From: Sciurus carolinensis
Lineage: Eukaryota > Chordata > Mammalia > Rodentia > Sciuridae
Length of the DNA stretch: 64,000 nt
Assembly (NCBI RefSeq): GCF_902686445.1
Contig: NC_062224.1
Location: 18,827,123 to 18,891,122, forward strand
Reading direction: 5' to 3'
Shown here: positions 35,041 through 45,983 of the stretch, one piece after another
How the letters are laid out: the number at the start of each line of letters is the position of its first letter
How positions within the stretch are numbered: position 1 is the first letter of the stretch
Notes under the pieces: generated by a model
Database searches by the model: none
Told to the model about the DNA's origin: nothing
What the model saw: only the letters and a program-made list of their open reading frames with translations
Position numbers and translations under genes: made by a program

Positions 35041-35520
35041 TAAAACTTTCTGCATTGCTTGGAAAAGGCCAGTGTGGGAGGTGGTGACAGATTATGGTTT
35101 TTGCCTGAGATGGCCCATGCTTGTTCCCTGAGAGAGGCCTTTCTCAGACTGAACCATGAACCGGAAGCATCTTGAGAGAGGAGGACCGGAAGCTGGCTCA
35201 TTGATCTAACTTCTGCATTTATTGAGGTCCCTGAAGCACTGCAGGGAGATCCGGTTCATCCATCCCTGCCCTTCCCTTCCTGATAGAATGCTTGCCTCCT
35301 GTCTGTCCCTTCTGATTTTATTTCCTTGCATCTCTTATCCTCACAGAGCCTCTCTAACCTGAGTAGCTGAGTAGATATGTTCCCATTTCCAGAAAATGAT
35401 GATACCAAGGAAAAGTATCTTGTTGCCCTTTTCTTTCTCTGACTACCTTGTAATTGCTTCCACAATCTTCTCTCTCCAGATCAATGAACCATGATGGAAG
35501 GAGGAAAGGAAAAAGAAAAA

Positions 35521-35556
35521 CAACAACAACAACAACAACAAAAAAAAAAAAAAAAC
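35521..35556. repeat. (CAA)n followed by poly(A)
   Basis: About seven CAA units then some 15 A residues. It looks like the tail of a retroposon whose body is not recognisable. Confidence 0.9.
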
Positions 35557-36684
35557 AAGAAATGCTGAACTATGATTTCTCTCCCTTTCTTTTTTCTGCA
35601 TTTTTTCCCTCTCATTTGACACAAAGTTCAAAATTTGTGGCTCTGTGAACTGTGAAAAATTAGGCTGGAGGGGAAGATGATGTTGCTCTCAGTTTGTGGA
35701 AGCATGTGTATTCAATAGCATGTCCATCCTCTGGGTCCTGATGTTCCCTCCAGCTTGGGGGCTTTGGAATGAGGCCTACTTGTGCATTTGGAACTGATTT
35801 TTTTTTCTTTCTGCTTGAATTAATTTAAAAATGTTTTCCTGGCTCTTTCTAGGGTTTTCTTGCTTGGCTGTCAGTTATGATGAGGCATCTGCATCAATAC
35901 CCACGTGCTATTTTCCCATTCAGCTTTTCTCTCTCTACCTAGGCCCACTTCCCTTTATCTACCTCTTCTGTCCTTTATTGGGGACTAGTGCAACTTGAGT
36001 GTAAGTTGCCATATAAACCGTTTACCTTCTACTCACAGATGTGTCAGCTAATGGATACTTCAGGCCTGGTAGATGGTAGGTGATAAAAAGTGAATGAGGT
36101 TCTTTTTAATGGCTCAAGTTACTTCCAGTAGCATTATTATTACCTTAAATGATGTGTGTTTTAGAAGGGCTTGCACGAGGAATTTGGACATGAGCACTCC
36201 TCATGTATGAAAGTCCTTTTGGCTGTGTTGGAAAGACTGGTTATTAACTTATAGGGGTTGAGCTATGCAAGTTGATAGAACCTCAGTCTTCCATTTACTT
36301 AGAACTGACATCTCCACCTCTTCTCTGCCCACTTTTTCTCCATTTTGATGATGGCACTAGCAGTTATGGGCTTATGAGAGGCTCTTTCTAATTATTATTT
36401 CTGGATTCCTAACCATTCTGCTTCTGCTTCTGAACATCTCTTCTCTGGTGTGCTTTGACCCACTGGGATCTCACCTGTCTGGATGTTTACAACTAAGTGT
36501 CTTGAGAATATTCACAAGAATCAGGATAGTTCAACAAACATTACCAGGAGTAATATGTTGTTGGTGATAAAATAAAAACTTTGACTTTAGGTGCTATAAT
36601 TTTACATAAATAACTCGATTTATATGAGTTGGATATTCTCATTATAACTTAGTTACTATGGAGTTATAATGTAATAGCTTTAAC
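35557..36684. other. Unique intronic sequence
   Basis: Nothing definite. Confidence 0.5.
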
Positions 36685-37015
36685 AAGGGTTTGGGGGTCA
36701 GGACAGACTGAAATCCAATCTCAGTAGTGCCAATTATGAGTTACAGGAACCTGGGACACTTACTTACTTAGTCTCTTGAGATCTTAGCCTCCCTCTTCTA
36801 CCTTCTTTCAAAAATGGGGGAAATAATTACTATTTTGTAGGACCATTGTTGATAGTAAATGAAATAGTTAGAGGTCATTAGGGGCTAGGGTGTAAATCAA
36901 TGGTAGAGCATATTCTTAGCATGGTTGAGACCCTGGGTTCAGTTTCCTGCACCAAACAAAAACAAAAACTCAATACAGTCTTGCATATGATTAACACTCA
37001 ACAAATGGTAATATA
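36685..37015 (-). mobile_element. MIR SINE split by an ID
   Basis: The antisense MIR order is visible: GAAATCCAATCTCAGTAGTG, TCAAAAATGGGGGAAATAAT, TGATAGTAAATGAAATAGTT and, after the ID, TGATTAACACTCAACAAATG. Confidence 0.85.
36880..36963 (+). mobile_element. ID SINE
   Basis: GGGGCTAGGGTGTAAATCAA, CTTAGCATGGTTGAGACCCT and a CAAAAACAAAAA tail, inserted in the MIR. Confidence 0.88.
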
Positions 37016-37204
37016 TAAAACAGCTACATAAGTAGCATCTAAAGAAAGTTATAAAATTTGTTCATCACTAGATTGAGATGATATGTTATATCCCAGGGGA
37101 CTGAGGAAATTGCATTTATCACAGAAGAATCACAGTTGAGATGTTTGAGAAAACAATCTCAGAGATGTCATCAAATTTTCCAAACATAAAATGGTAGGAA
37201 ATGA

Positions 37205-38190
37205 GATCTATAGACTGAGAAGCTTGACTTCAATGCACAGTAAAATTCTGGAATAGAAAATTAAGCAGCTGGCTTGTGATCGTTTAGTAAAGACAATAGT
37301 GTTTGCTAGGAGCTAACGTGGGTTTACTAAGAACAAATCTTCCCAAACTTACCATTTCCCTTTTAAATAGTCTTATGTGATGTGTAGGGCTGAGGAATGC
37401 CATTTCAGCAAAGCATCTAGTTGTCTCCTTATGGATAGGATGTTAAAATATGAGCTGGAGATAGCACTACTGGATTTGCTACTCGACAGCAATCAAAGCC
37501 AGCTGATTAATGTCATTTATCTTGTTGGGGGTCTCTGGTGGCGTACCATGGAGTTCTTTCATATGACCTTTCCACTTAAAATCTTAATTAGGAATTTGGA
37601 GGAACATATATGGGATGGTTGTGTACCAAATATGCAAATGGCCCAAGGTTGGGAGGGAAAATATATACAATAATTGAATGACTGAAGATTCACACTACTG
37701 CTGGATACCTGGAGTACTGCATGGGACCCAAAAGGATTGAATTTAACAGTGCTAACCATGAGAACTTTAAAGCTCTAAAGTCTGAGTCAGAAGGGAAATC
37801 TTGGTAGAAGCTCAAGTAAAAATGATCTGGTGATTTAATTGACTCTGGCTTAAGATTATTCATTCATTTAACAAATAGGTACCAAATACACTGTTTGCCA
37901 TGCCCCTTGTTTGCCATACTTTACATTGGGATCATTCCTTTCAGTTCAGAATACCACAGTCTGGACAAATGAGTGACAATAGGGTGATGAGGGGTCTATC
38001 AACCGTATTGCAAGATTATAACCCTCAAATATTTGCAGAAAGACAATATAAGCTTATTCTCTGTTGCTTCCAAGACTAACAACTAATTACCAGGAGGCCA
38101 ATTTCTGGTGAATATGAGACAGACTTCCTGGGAAGGATTTTAGCTATCACCTGTGTGAGCTCATGGAGGCTAATACTTGTCTCCCTTTAT
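37205..38190 (+). mobile_element. Very old L3/CR1 LINE relic, reverse transcriptase region
   Basis: CR1/L3 landmarks occur in order. TTTCAGCAAAGCATCTAG corresponds to the DFSKAFD region. AGCTGATTAATGTCATTTAT lies before a GTCTCTGGTGG stretch. The catalytic FADD region reads KYANGPRLGG from 37628, against KFADDTKLGG-type. TGGAGTACTGCATGGGACCC corresponds to the LEYC-type segment, and AAATATTTGCAGAAAGACAA lies near the 3' part. Frames are broken and the catalytic Asp pair is gone. A 98-codon frame at 37377-37673 is a by-product. Identification is by eye. Confidence 0.65.
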
Positions 38191-38477
38191 GTCTTGGCTA
38201 CCTAGATTCATAATGTGTGAGACTGCAAGTGGTTCCTGGTGGGTACCCAATGAATATTTGTTGAATGAGTAATGAGAGGAGGAAATTCAGTGTGGGGTAG
38301 GCATCTGTGTAGGATAGATTCTGCCCAGTCTTAGAAATGTACAGATGTTCACATGGCCTTTTGTTAAGACAATCTATGTACTAAAATAATTTTTATATTT
38401 TACGTTCTGTTTTTGTATATCATAAAGGGCCCTGAGGATGGAACAAGGTAACTGAAAACAGATGTGAGAGGCTAGAA
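38191..38477. other. Unique sequence with an L2-like end near 38225-38275
   Basis: GGTTCCTGGTGGGTACCCAA followed by TATTTGTTGAATGAG resembles an L2 or MIR terminus. Confidence 0.4.
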
Positions 38478-38597
38478 TTTTTTCTTTCTTTATTAATATG
38501 TATTTTATTTCTTTATTTTTGTGTGGTGCTGAGGATTAAACTCAGTGTCTCCCATTTGCTAGGCAAGTTCTCTACCAGTGAACTATAGCCCCAGCCC
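38478..38597 (-). mobile_element. ID-type SINE with long tail and target duplication
   Basis: A T-rich tail, GTGTGGTGCTGAGGATTAAA and an antisense ID body ending CCCCAGCC. CTAGAATTTTTTC (about 38472) and CTAGAATGTTTTC (38597) are the likely duplication. Confidence 0.88.
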
Positions 38598-38699
38598 TAG
38601 AATGTTTTCTTTTGCCATGTCCTAACACTTCCAAGCTAATTAACCCACTTTTCTGAAGAGACAGTTAAGAGGTCCTTTTAGCATTTATTTGAAATGTCT

Positions 38700-38965
38700 C
38701 AAGTATGCTTCCTTAAATCTTACCCATCCTGGCTCAACCCCTGCTATTTTCCTGAGACCTCCATAATTCTGACCTATGCAGGACTCTGCTTTCTCTGACC
38801 TTAAGGGCAATTCTGCAGAACTCAGCATTGAATCCTTTTCTCATTGCTTTCTGGTTCTCTTCATCTAGATGATAATCTTTTTGAGGGCAAAACCTTATTT
38901 TATAATTTTCTTGTGTGCTGCCAGACATATAACGGAAACTCAGTGACTGCTTGATTGCCCAATTC
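38700..38965 (+). mobile_element. Possible L2 LINE relic
   Basis: CTAGATGATAATCTTTTTGA followed by GGGCAAAACCTTATTTTATA and TGCCAGACATATAACGGAAA fit a decayed sense L2 3' end. Confidence 0.5.
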
Positions 38966-39404
38966 ACTGATATGTGAGTTAAGAGGGGTGCACAGTAAGA
39001 CGGCATCTCTGTAAACATTGCAAGACTGCTATTTGAGATGGTCCCTCCTATCTGTAATTCCTCTCTGGAATGCTCCCATGGATTAAAATTAATTTCAAGG
39101 CAGCACTCCCATAAAACCTGTCAGGTTGAATAGGTTTTGCTTTCTCTACCCCATGCATCCCACACGGGGGTGGATCGCAATCTGAATTTGTTAGTCTGCC
39201 ATTTTGGCTAGGCAGGTGCTTTGTGCACAGTGGGCTCTTCATGTGGTGTTGAATCTGTGTTAACTATTCAATGACTGAATGCTAGGTTTCAAACATCTAG
39301 CTTCTTGACTCAACCTCCAAGGAGAGCCAGAATCACCGGTGCCAATCTCTAGCCCAGTTCAGAGAGTCACTGAGGGACTTGTGTAACTAGGGTGATCAGA
39401 TTCA
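38966..39404. other. Unique intronic sequence
   Basis: Nothing recognised. Confidence 0.5.
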
Positions 39405-39545
39405 GCACCTGAAAACACAGGATATCCAGTTATGTTCAAAATTCAGGTAAAAACAATGCAATATTTGGGACATACTTATACTAAAAATGTTTGTTGTTTA
39501 TTTAGAATTCAAATGTAACTTTGTGCTCTGTATTTTACCTAGCTA
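39405..39545. mobile_element. Palindromic (MITE-like) ancient repeat
   Basis: The left arm (ACAGGATATCCAGTTATG ... TTCAGGTAAA) and right arm (TTTATTTAGAATTCAAATG ... CTCTGTATTTT) are imperfect reverse complements around AATATTTGGGACATACTTAT. This arrangement recurs in other mammals, but I cannot give the family name. Confidence 0.6.
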
Positions 39546-40509
39546 TCCTCTGTGTAAATCCCATTCCTCCCAATTTCCATTAATAGAGACTCTTAATTAG
39601 CTCCCACATTACTTTGACCGAATAAAAGTACTTGTGCGCCTGTGACGATTCTCATGGCAAATATTTTAAATTTCAAAAAAAGAGAATCCACATGATGTGT
39701 TTTACCTTTCGTGGTCATATTCTTTTGGGTATATCCAATAATGGTAATGCCACAAATGTCTAGGATGTTGGCAGTCCCCAGTTACGCTTTCTGGGTTTCC
39801 TCAGTAGCATAGTTTGTTTGATAAATTGCAATAATTTATTGCTGATATTATTTTACTCAGGTCATGCAGTAACCACCACTTACAAATAAATAAGTAGGTG
39901 CTGTGCATGGCAATCAGGTGAAACGTGAACCTAGTATAATTATTTCAGCTCCAACAAAACAACTGCATTAATTAATAAGAGCTGTAGAAATCAAAGCAAG
40001 GCCTTGCCACTTTTAGTTAATTATCTTGTTCTTTCAACTCAAAGGCAAACCAATATATTCTAGTTTATAAACTTCTTTTTCAGAGGACGACATCTCACAC
40101 GTGGGGAAACTGCTTACATTTTCTGTGACAATATACCTAATGTTGTCCCTTGCTGTTTAGAGGAAACAACCTTTAAACATCATTTGTTCATTCTGCAAAT
40201 GTTTATTAAGCAGGTCTGTGCTAGGCGCAAAGGAGAAACAGCATGAATAATGTAGTCTCCGCTTTCAAGGGGTTCACAAGAATCTGCATGTTACGTGCTT
40301 GATTTTAAATGGTTCAGCAGCCATTTCAGTGATGGGCTTGTTCATGGTAAGAACTAATTAACTCACTGAGTAATGAAATGATTCTTCTCTCAAATGCATT
40401 AAATCAATATGGCACCTGACATTCTGAGTAGAAACTACTCTTGATGGTTAGTTGTAGGGGGGGGATTAAGGCTGTTTGCTGCTCCTGGGTTGCTTCAGTT
40501 AGGACTTGG
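39546..40509. other. Unique intronic sequence
   Basis: AT-rich. TTAATTAATAAGAGCTG followed by an ATCAAAG word (39965-40000) is reminiscent of enhancer motifs, without further support. Confidence 0.4.
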
Positions 40510-40658
40510 CTACTTAGAGGGTGGTCCTCAGCCCAGTAGCATCCTCATCTGCTTCTCTGGGGGAGGAGCTGGTGAGAAATATAAATGCTAAGGTCCCACC
40601 CAGACCCACTGAATCAGGATCTGCATTGTGGCACCCTGAAGTTTGAGAAGCACTGGTC
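40510..40658 (-). mobile_element. MER5-like DNA transposon relic
   Basis: AGTAGCATCCTCATCTGCTT, CCCAGACCCACTGAATCAGG and AAGTTTGAGAAGCACTGGTC match MER5A. The orientation label is arbitrary for a palindromic family. Confidence 0.8.
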
Positions 40659-40674
40659 TAATATAATATTTTCA
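40659..40674. repeat. L1 target site duplication, left copy (16 bp)
   Basis: TAATATAATATTTTCA, identical to the copy at 42203-42218. Confidence 0.95.
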
Positions 40675-40813
40675 TTTTTTAAAATTTTTATTATTATTGA
40701 ATACAAATGGGATACATGTTGTTTCTCTATTTGTACATGGAGTCAAGGCATACCATTTGTGTAATCATACGTTTATATAGGGCAATGATGTTTGATTCAC
40801 TATTTTTTTCCCT

Positions 40814-40850
40814 TCCCCCCCACCCTTCCCACCCCTATTTTCCCTCTATA
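40814..40850 (-). other. G-quadruplex motif in the L1 3' UTR
   Basis: On the minus strand the order is GGGG-T-GGG-AA-GGG-T-GGGGGGG, four G runs with 1-2-base loops. The L1 at 14.4 kb has the equivalent motif. Confidence 0.8.
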
Positions 40851-40887
40851 CAGTCCTTCTTTCCTTCATTCTTACCGCTCTCCTTAT

Positions 40888-40923
40888 CCCTAACCCTAAA
40901 CCTAACCCTAAACCTAATGCTAA
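40888..40923. repeat. Telomere-like hexamer array in the L1 3' UTR
   Basis: Six consecutive hexamers on the + strand: CCCTAA, CCCTAA, ACCTAA, CCCTAA, ACCTAA, TGCTAA. The paralogous L1 at 14.5 kb lacks them. Confidence 0.95.
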
Positions 40924-42202
40924 CCCCTCCCACCCCCCATTATATGTCTTCATCCACTTATCAGCGAGATCATTCGTCCTTTAGTTTTTTGAGATTGGCT
41001 TATCTCACTTAGCATGATATTCTCCAATTTCATCCATTTGCCTGCAAATGCCATAATTTTATCATTCTTCATTGCGGAGTAATATTCCATTGTATATATA
41101 TGCCACAGTTTCTTTATCCATTCAACAACTGAAGGGCATCTAGGTTGGTTCCACAATTTGGCTATGGTGAATTGAGCAGCAATGAACATTGATGTGGCTG
41201 TATCTCTGTAGTATGCTGATTTTAAGTCCTTTGGGTATAGGCCGAGGAGTGGGATAGCTGGGTCAAATGGTGTTTCCATTCCAAGCTTTCTGAGGAATCT
41301 CCATACTGCTTTCCAGAGTGGCTGCACTAATTTGCAACCCCACCAGCAATGTATGAGTGTTCCTTTTTCCCCACATCCTCGCCAACACCTATTGTTGCTT
41401 GTGTTCTTGATAATCGCCATTCTAACTGGGGTGAGATGAAATCTTAGGGTAGTTTTGATTTGCATTTCCCTTATTACTAGGGATGTTGAACATTTTTTCA
41501 TATATCTGTTGATTGCTTGTACATCTTCTTCTGTGAAGTGTCTGTTCATTTCCTTAGCCCATTTGTTGATTGGATTATTTGTATTCTTCGTGTAGAATTT
41601 TTTGAGTTCTACATAGATTCTGGAAATTAGTGCTCTATCTGAACTATGAGTGGCAAAGATATTCTCCCACTCTCTAGGCTCTCTCTTCACATTTCTGATA
41701 GTTTCCTTTGCTGAGAGAAAGCTTTTTAGTTTGAATCTATCCCAGTTGTTGATTCTTGCTTTTATTTCTTGTGCTATGGGAGTCCTGTTAAGGAAGTCTG
41801 ATCCTAAGCCAACAAGTTGAAGGTTTGGACCTGCTTTTTCTTCTATAAGATGCAGGGTCTCTGGTCTGATTCCGAGGTCCTTGATCCATTTTGAGTTGAG
41901 TTTTGTGCAGGGTGAGAGATAGGGGTTTAATTTCATTCTGTTGCATATGGTTTTCCAGTTTTCCCAGCACCATTTGTTGAAGAGGCTATCTTTTCTCCAT
42001 TGCATATTTTGGATCCTTTGTCTAGTATGAGAAAATTGTATTTATTTGGGTTTGTGTCCATGTCCTCTATTCTGTACCATTGATCTACCTGTCTATTTTG
42101 GTACCAATACCATGCCGTTTTTGTTACTATTGCTTTGTAGTAGAGTTGAAGATCTGGTATTGCAATACCCCCTGCTTCATTCTTGCTACTTAGGATTGCT
42201 TT

Positions 42203-42218
42203 TAATATAATATTTTCA
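42203..42218. repeat. L1 target site duplication, right copy
   Basis: Identical to 40659-40674. Confidence 0.95.
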
Positions 42219-42239
42219 AGCTCTATTTTGTGCATACAT

Positions 42240-42400
42240 GTTGTCAGAGGATCTTATTAAAATACAGATTCCTGGGCTATACGCTCAGACATTTTGATTT
42301 TGTATCACCCAGATGGGACTGAGAATTTGCATTTCTACCCAGTTCCCAGGAGATTCTGGGACTGGCTGTTGGGAGCCACACTGTGAATGGCACTGGTCTG
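42240..42400 (+). mobile_element. MER5-like DNA transposon relic
   Basis: TTAAAATACAGATTCCTGGG, GAGAATTTGCATTTCTACCC and GTTCCCAGGAGATTCTGGGA match MER5A in the other orientation to the copy at 40.5 kb. Confidence 0.8.
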
Positions 42401-43023
<623 letters not shown>

Positions 43024-43979
43024 ACCTTGTTTAATTGATGAAGGCAAACAGGATCATAAATGCTAATGTTGAAATAAAAGGATGCAGTGGGCGGGGTAAG
43101 ACAGTGGAGAGACCTGCGGGGGCACCGAGAAGCCTGGACAGGTCTGGAGCCTGGGACTAGTCACTGGGACTAGTCTGCCTCTGCTAGATTAGAGTGGAAA
43201 TCCTGCAGAGGATCCCATGCTACCATTGCTGGGTGTCTCTGTTGCTTTCTAACGTGCCAGGTTCAAAAGCTGCTGCCTGAAGACACTTCAGTGGGCCCAC
43301 CGTGAGGTACACTTTGCTCCAGTCTCTAGGAGAAACTCCCACCCTTGTCTTCATTTCCAGGGAAGCCGGGGGAGGGAAGCAGATGGCAGCGGTGCACTCT
43401 GTCCCTTCCCTCCTCTTCCCTGGCAGATACACGTACAGGAGATTGAAGGGGGTATCCGAGCCAGACAGGAGAAAAGTACCACTGGATCAGACCAGGGCAT
43501 TATAGCCTCCATTAGATTACCTCTGCATTCTAGCAAAACTGGAGATGACCAGGAGGGAAGACGTAATAAACCCAATACTCAGATAGAAACTTTACTGGAG
43601 CATGCTTTTTTAAAAAAAATTTAAGTTGAAACCGGCATCTCGACTCCTGTAACACTTTAAGTGTTACGATTCTGGGACCATCCTGAGGTTCTGGAATTTT
43701 GGAAAGTGCAACAGGATGTTATGCTTTGGCCAGGATGTGAGAAAATAAATTCTGGAATATCACATTATTGAACTTTATGACCGAAGAGGATTTTTGATGA
43801 AGATCAAAATATACACTTAATTTCATTATTTATTAATGATTTTCAGACATTGACTTGCCAAAGGTTTGCAGAAGAATTGATGTGTAAGGTAGCAGTTTAT
43901 TTTTCATGTATTCCTCTCTTCCTATGAGTGTTTAAACCACATATTAAGTCGGGATCATGTTGGGATACAAATAAGTGCT
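43024..43979. other. Unique intron downstream of the exon
   Basis: No repeat or second exon recognised. Confidence 0.5.
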
Positions 43980-44359
43980 CATCACTGCACACTAAGCTAT
44001 ACCCCCCAGCCCCTTTCTAAGTTTTATTTATTATTTAGTGCTGGTGTTTGAACTCAGGGGTGCTTTCTCACTGATCTACATCCCTATCCCTTTTATTTTG
44101 AAGCAAGTTCTTGCTAAGCTGCTTAGGGTCTTGCTAAATTGCTGAGGCTATCCTCAAATAGGTGATCCTCCTGCTTCAGCCTCCAGAGTAGCTGGGATTA
44201 CCAGTGTGTGCCACTGTGCCTGACTTTTTACTTTTTTAATTCTGAGTTAAGCTCTTACTAAGTTACCCAGACTGACCCTGAACATTCACTCTCCCTGCCT
44301 CAGCCTCCCCAGTAGCTGGGATTATGGGCCTGTGCTACCACACCCAGTCCATCACTGCA
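43980..44359 (-). mobile_element. SINE cluster: ID remnant, B1-ID, and B1 with shared target duplication
   Basis: An antisense ID remnant (AAGCTATACCCCCCAGCCCC) is followed by a B1-ID (44013-44223) and a second B1 half (44228-44348; CTCAGCCTCCCCAGTAGCTG). CATCACTGCA at 43980-43989 and 44350-44359 brackets the whole block, suggesting one composite insertion or nested copies. Confidence 0.85.
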
Positions 44360-44666
44360 TTTATTATTTTTAAAATATTTTAGTAGGTTATGACATTTTG
44401 TGTAAATATTTTTTAAATGTTCAGTCGAAAAGCATCTGTCTGATTTTTCTCTGGAGACTACTATTATAAGCAGTTAACTGATTGGTTCAATGTTAACTCT
44501 CCAATTACCTAAGTATAATTTTTCCTCATCTCCTGTTCTTTGTTTTTTGATTTGCCATATTTCTCGGTTTTCCCAGAGGGCCATTTCCAATAATTTTCTC
44601 CAAATTTGGGAACACATCCTGGAAGCGCATATGACTTTTATTACAGAGTCTGCTCTTTAAAGATTC

Positions 44667-44840
44667 AAGTGAGCTGGGCATGGTGGTGCTTACCTGTAAT
44701 CAATTCAGGGTGCTGAGGCAGGAGAATCTCAAGTTCAAAGCCAACATGGACAATTTAGTGAGTCCCATCTCAAAATAAAAAATAAGAAGGGCTGGGGTAG
44801 AGCACCACTGTCAATCCCTAGCATCTTAAAAAAAAAAGAC
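44667..44840 (+). mobile_element. B1-ID fused SINE
   Basis: GAGCTGGGCATGGTGGTGCT, GCTGAGGCAGGAGAATCTCA and a short ID half AAGGGCTGGGGTAGAGCACC, then an A tail. Confidence 0.88.
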
Positions 44841-44841
44841 T

Positions 44842-44873
44842 ATATATATATATATAATATATATATATATATC
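44842..44873. repeat. (TA)n microsatellite
   Basis: A TA run with one phase slip, at the 3' end of the SINE tail. Confidence 0.95.
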
Positions 44874-45029
44874 ACCTAATAAGAATGTGACATTTCCGTG
44901 ACAAGCAAAAATCCCACAAAATGTATGTATTTAAGTGGGTACTTTTTTATTGCTAATGTGGAAAGTATTAATCCTTGAATCCAAAGTGAAATATATTTTG
45001 AGTGTATGGAAATATACTGAATATCAGTT

Positions 45030-45215
45030 AAAGTACCCCAAGTACATAAATCTCAGCTCTGCCTCTTACTAACTGGGTAAATTTGGGCAAATGACTGGGT
45101 CTCTTTGAGTACCAGTTTCCACAGTGGGAAGAAATGAAAATAATAATAATATTTACATTAGAGAACTATAGCAAGTGGTGAATGTGCAAATGTGTGGAAA
45201 ACTGTCAAGGAACAG
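45030..45215 (-). mobile_element. MIR SINE
   Basis: CTCAGCTCTGCCTCTTACTA, AATTTGGGCAAATGACTGGG and CACAGTGGGAAGAAATGAAA follow the antisense MIR. Confidence 0.88.
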
Positions 45216-45239
45216 AAAATTTCTGTTATTTCAAAAGAT

Positions 45240-45980
45240 TTCTGTGGCCTTTGAAGTTTTCCTTCCTTTGCCCATGATCCAATCAGTAATAGCCTCACTG
45301 ATTTCATTCCCTAGAAATGATTAAAATCAAGTCATATAGTGTGTCCCTTTTTTGTGTCTGGCTTTCTTTACTCATGATTTTGACATTCATTCATATAGTA
45401 TCATGTCCCCAGTACCTCATTCCTTTTTATCACTGAATAATATTCTGGTGTAGACATTTCATGTTTTATCCACTGTCCAATAATAGACATTTGGGTGGTG
45501 ACTATTATGAATCTATGAACATTTACATACAAATTTCTGTGTTGTAGATGTACGTTTGGATAGAATGACTGGGTTGTACGGTAAATATTGTGTTTAACTT
45601 TTTAAGAAATGCCACTTTTTATGTAAAAAAAAATTGTAGGTAAATTCCTCTTGCTTTACATTCTTGCTAACTATTGAAGTTTTTAGTGTTCTCTTCAATC
45701 CATTCTGATGGGTGTGTAGTGGTATTTCAGAATCTTGGAATGGTTTTAATTTGTATTTCCCTGCTGATGAATTATGATGATTAGCTTTTTGTGCCTTGAT
45801 TGGTCATTTGTACATCTTTTTTATTAGAAAATTATTTCAAAACTTTTCCCAAGTCTCTGTTGGATTATCATTATATTATTGGGCTGTATGTGTTCTTTGT
45901 ATATTCTATCCTTTGTCAGATACATGTAATGTAAATATTTCCTCCCATTTTGTAGCTTTTTTTCCTTAAATGATGCTTTT
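45240..45980 (-). mobile_element. Ancient L1 3' relic (first of two abutting)
   Basis: TATCACTGAATAATATTCTG, GGACATTTCATG-like and CTGATGAATTATGATGATTA segments are antisense L1M. The run ends with CTTTTTTTCCTTAAATGATG. Confidence 0.85.
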
Positions 45981-45983
45981 TTT

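Larger units (their letters stand above)
40675..42202 (-). mobile_element. 5'-truncated young L1 (ORF2 C-terminal part and 3' UTR), perfect TSD
   Basis: The minus strand carries ORF2 from a [16 protein letters not shown] segment (upstream bases are flank) through [12 protein letters not shown]. It continues, after a frameshift near 41990-42010, with [17 protein letters not shown] to the C-terminus (SQKTKGRMISLISG) and a stop near 40950. The 3' UTR has a G-rich tract and telomere-like hexamers and ends in an A-rich tail at 40675. The 16-bp target duplication TAATATAATATTTTCA brackets it exactly. The endonuclease and most of the reverse transcriptase are missing, so it is non-autonomous. It lies antisense to CAMK1D, about 0.74 kb upstream of the exon. 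Confidence 0.97.

Noticed and set aside
37377..37673. 98-codon plus-strand frame as a novel small protein
   Set aside because: It overlaps the L3/CR1 reverse-transcriptase relic and is not in its coding frame throughout.
40888..40923. True interstitial telomere or fusion point
   Set aside because: Only six hexamers, three imperfect, lying wholly inside an L1 3' UTR. An ancestral chromosome end is not needed to explain it.
40950..42005. 351-codon minus-strand frame as a host gene
   Set aside because: The translation is the C-terminal part of L1 ORF2 and the element is bracketed by a 16-bp target duplication.
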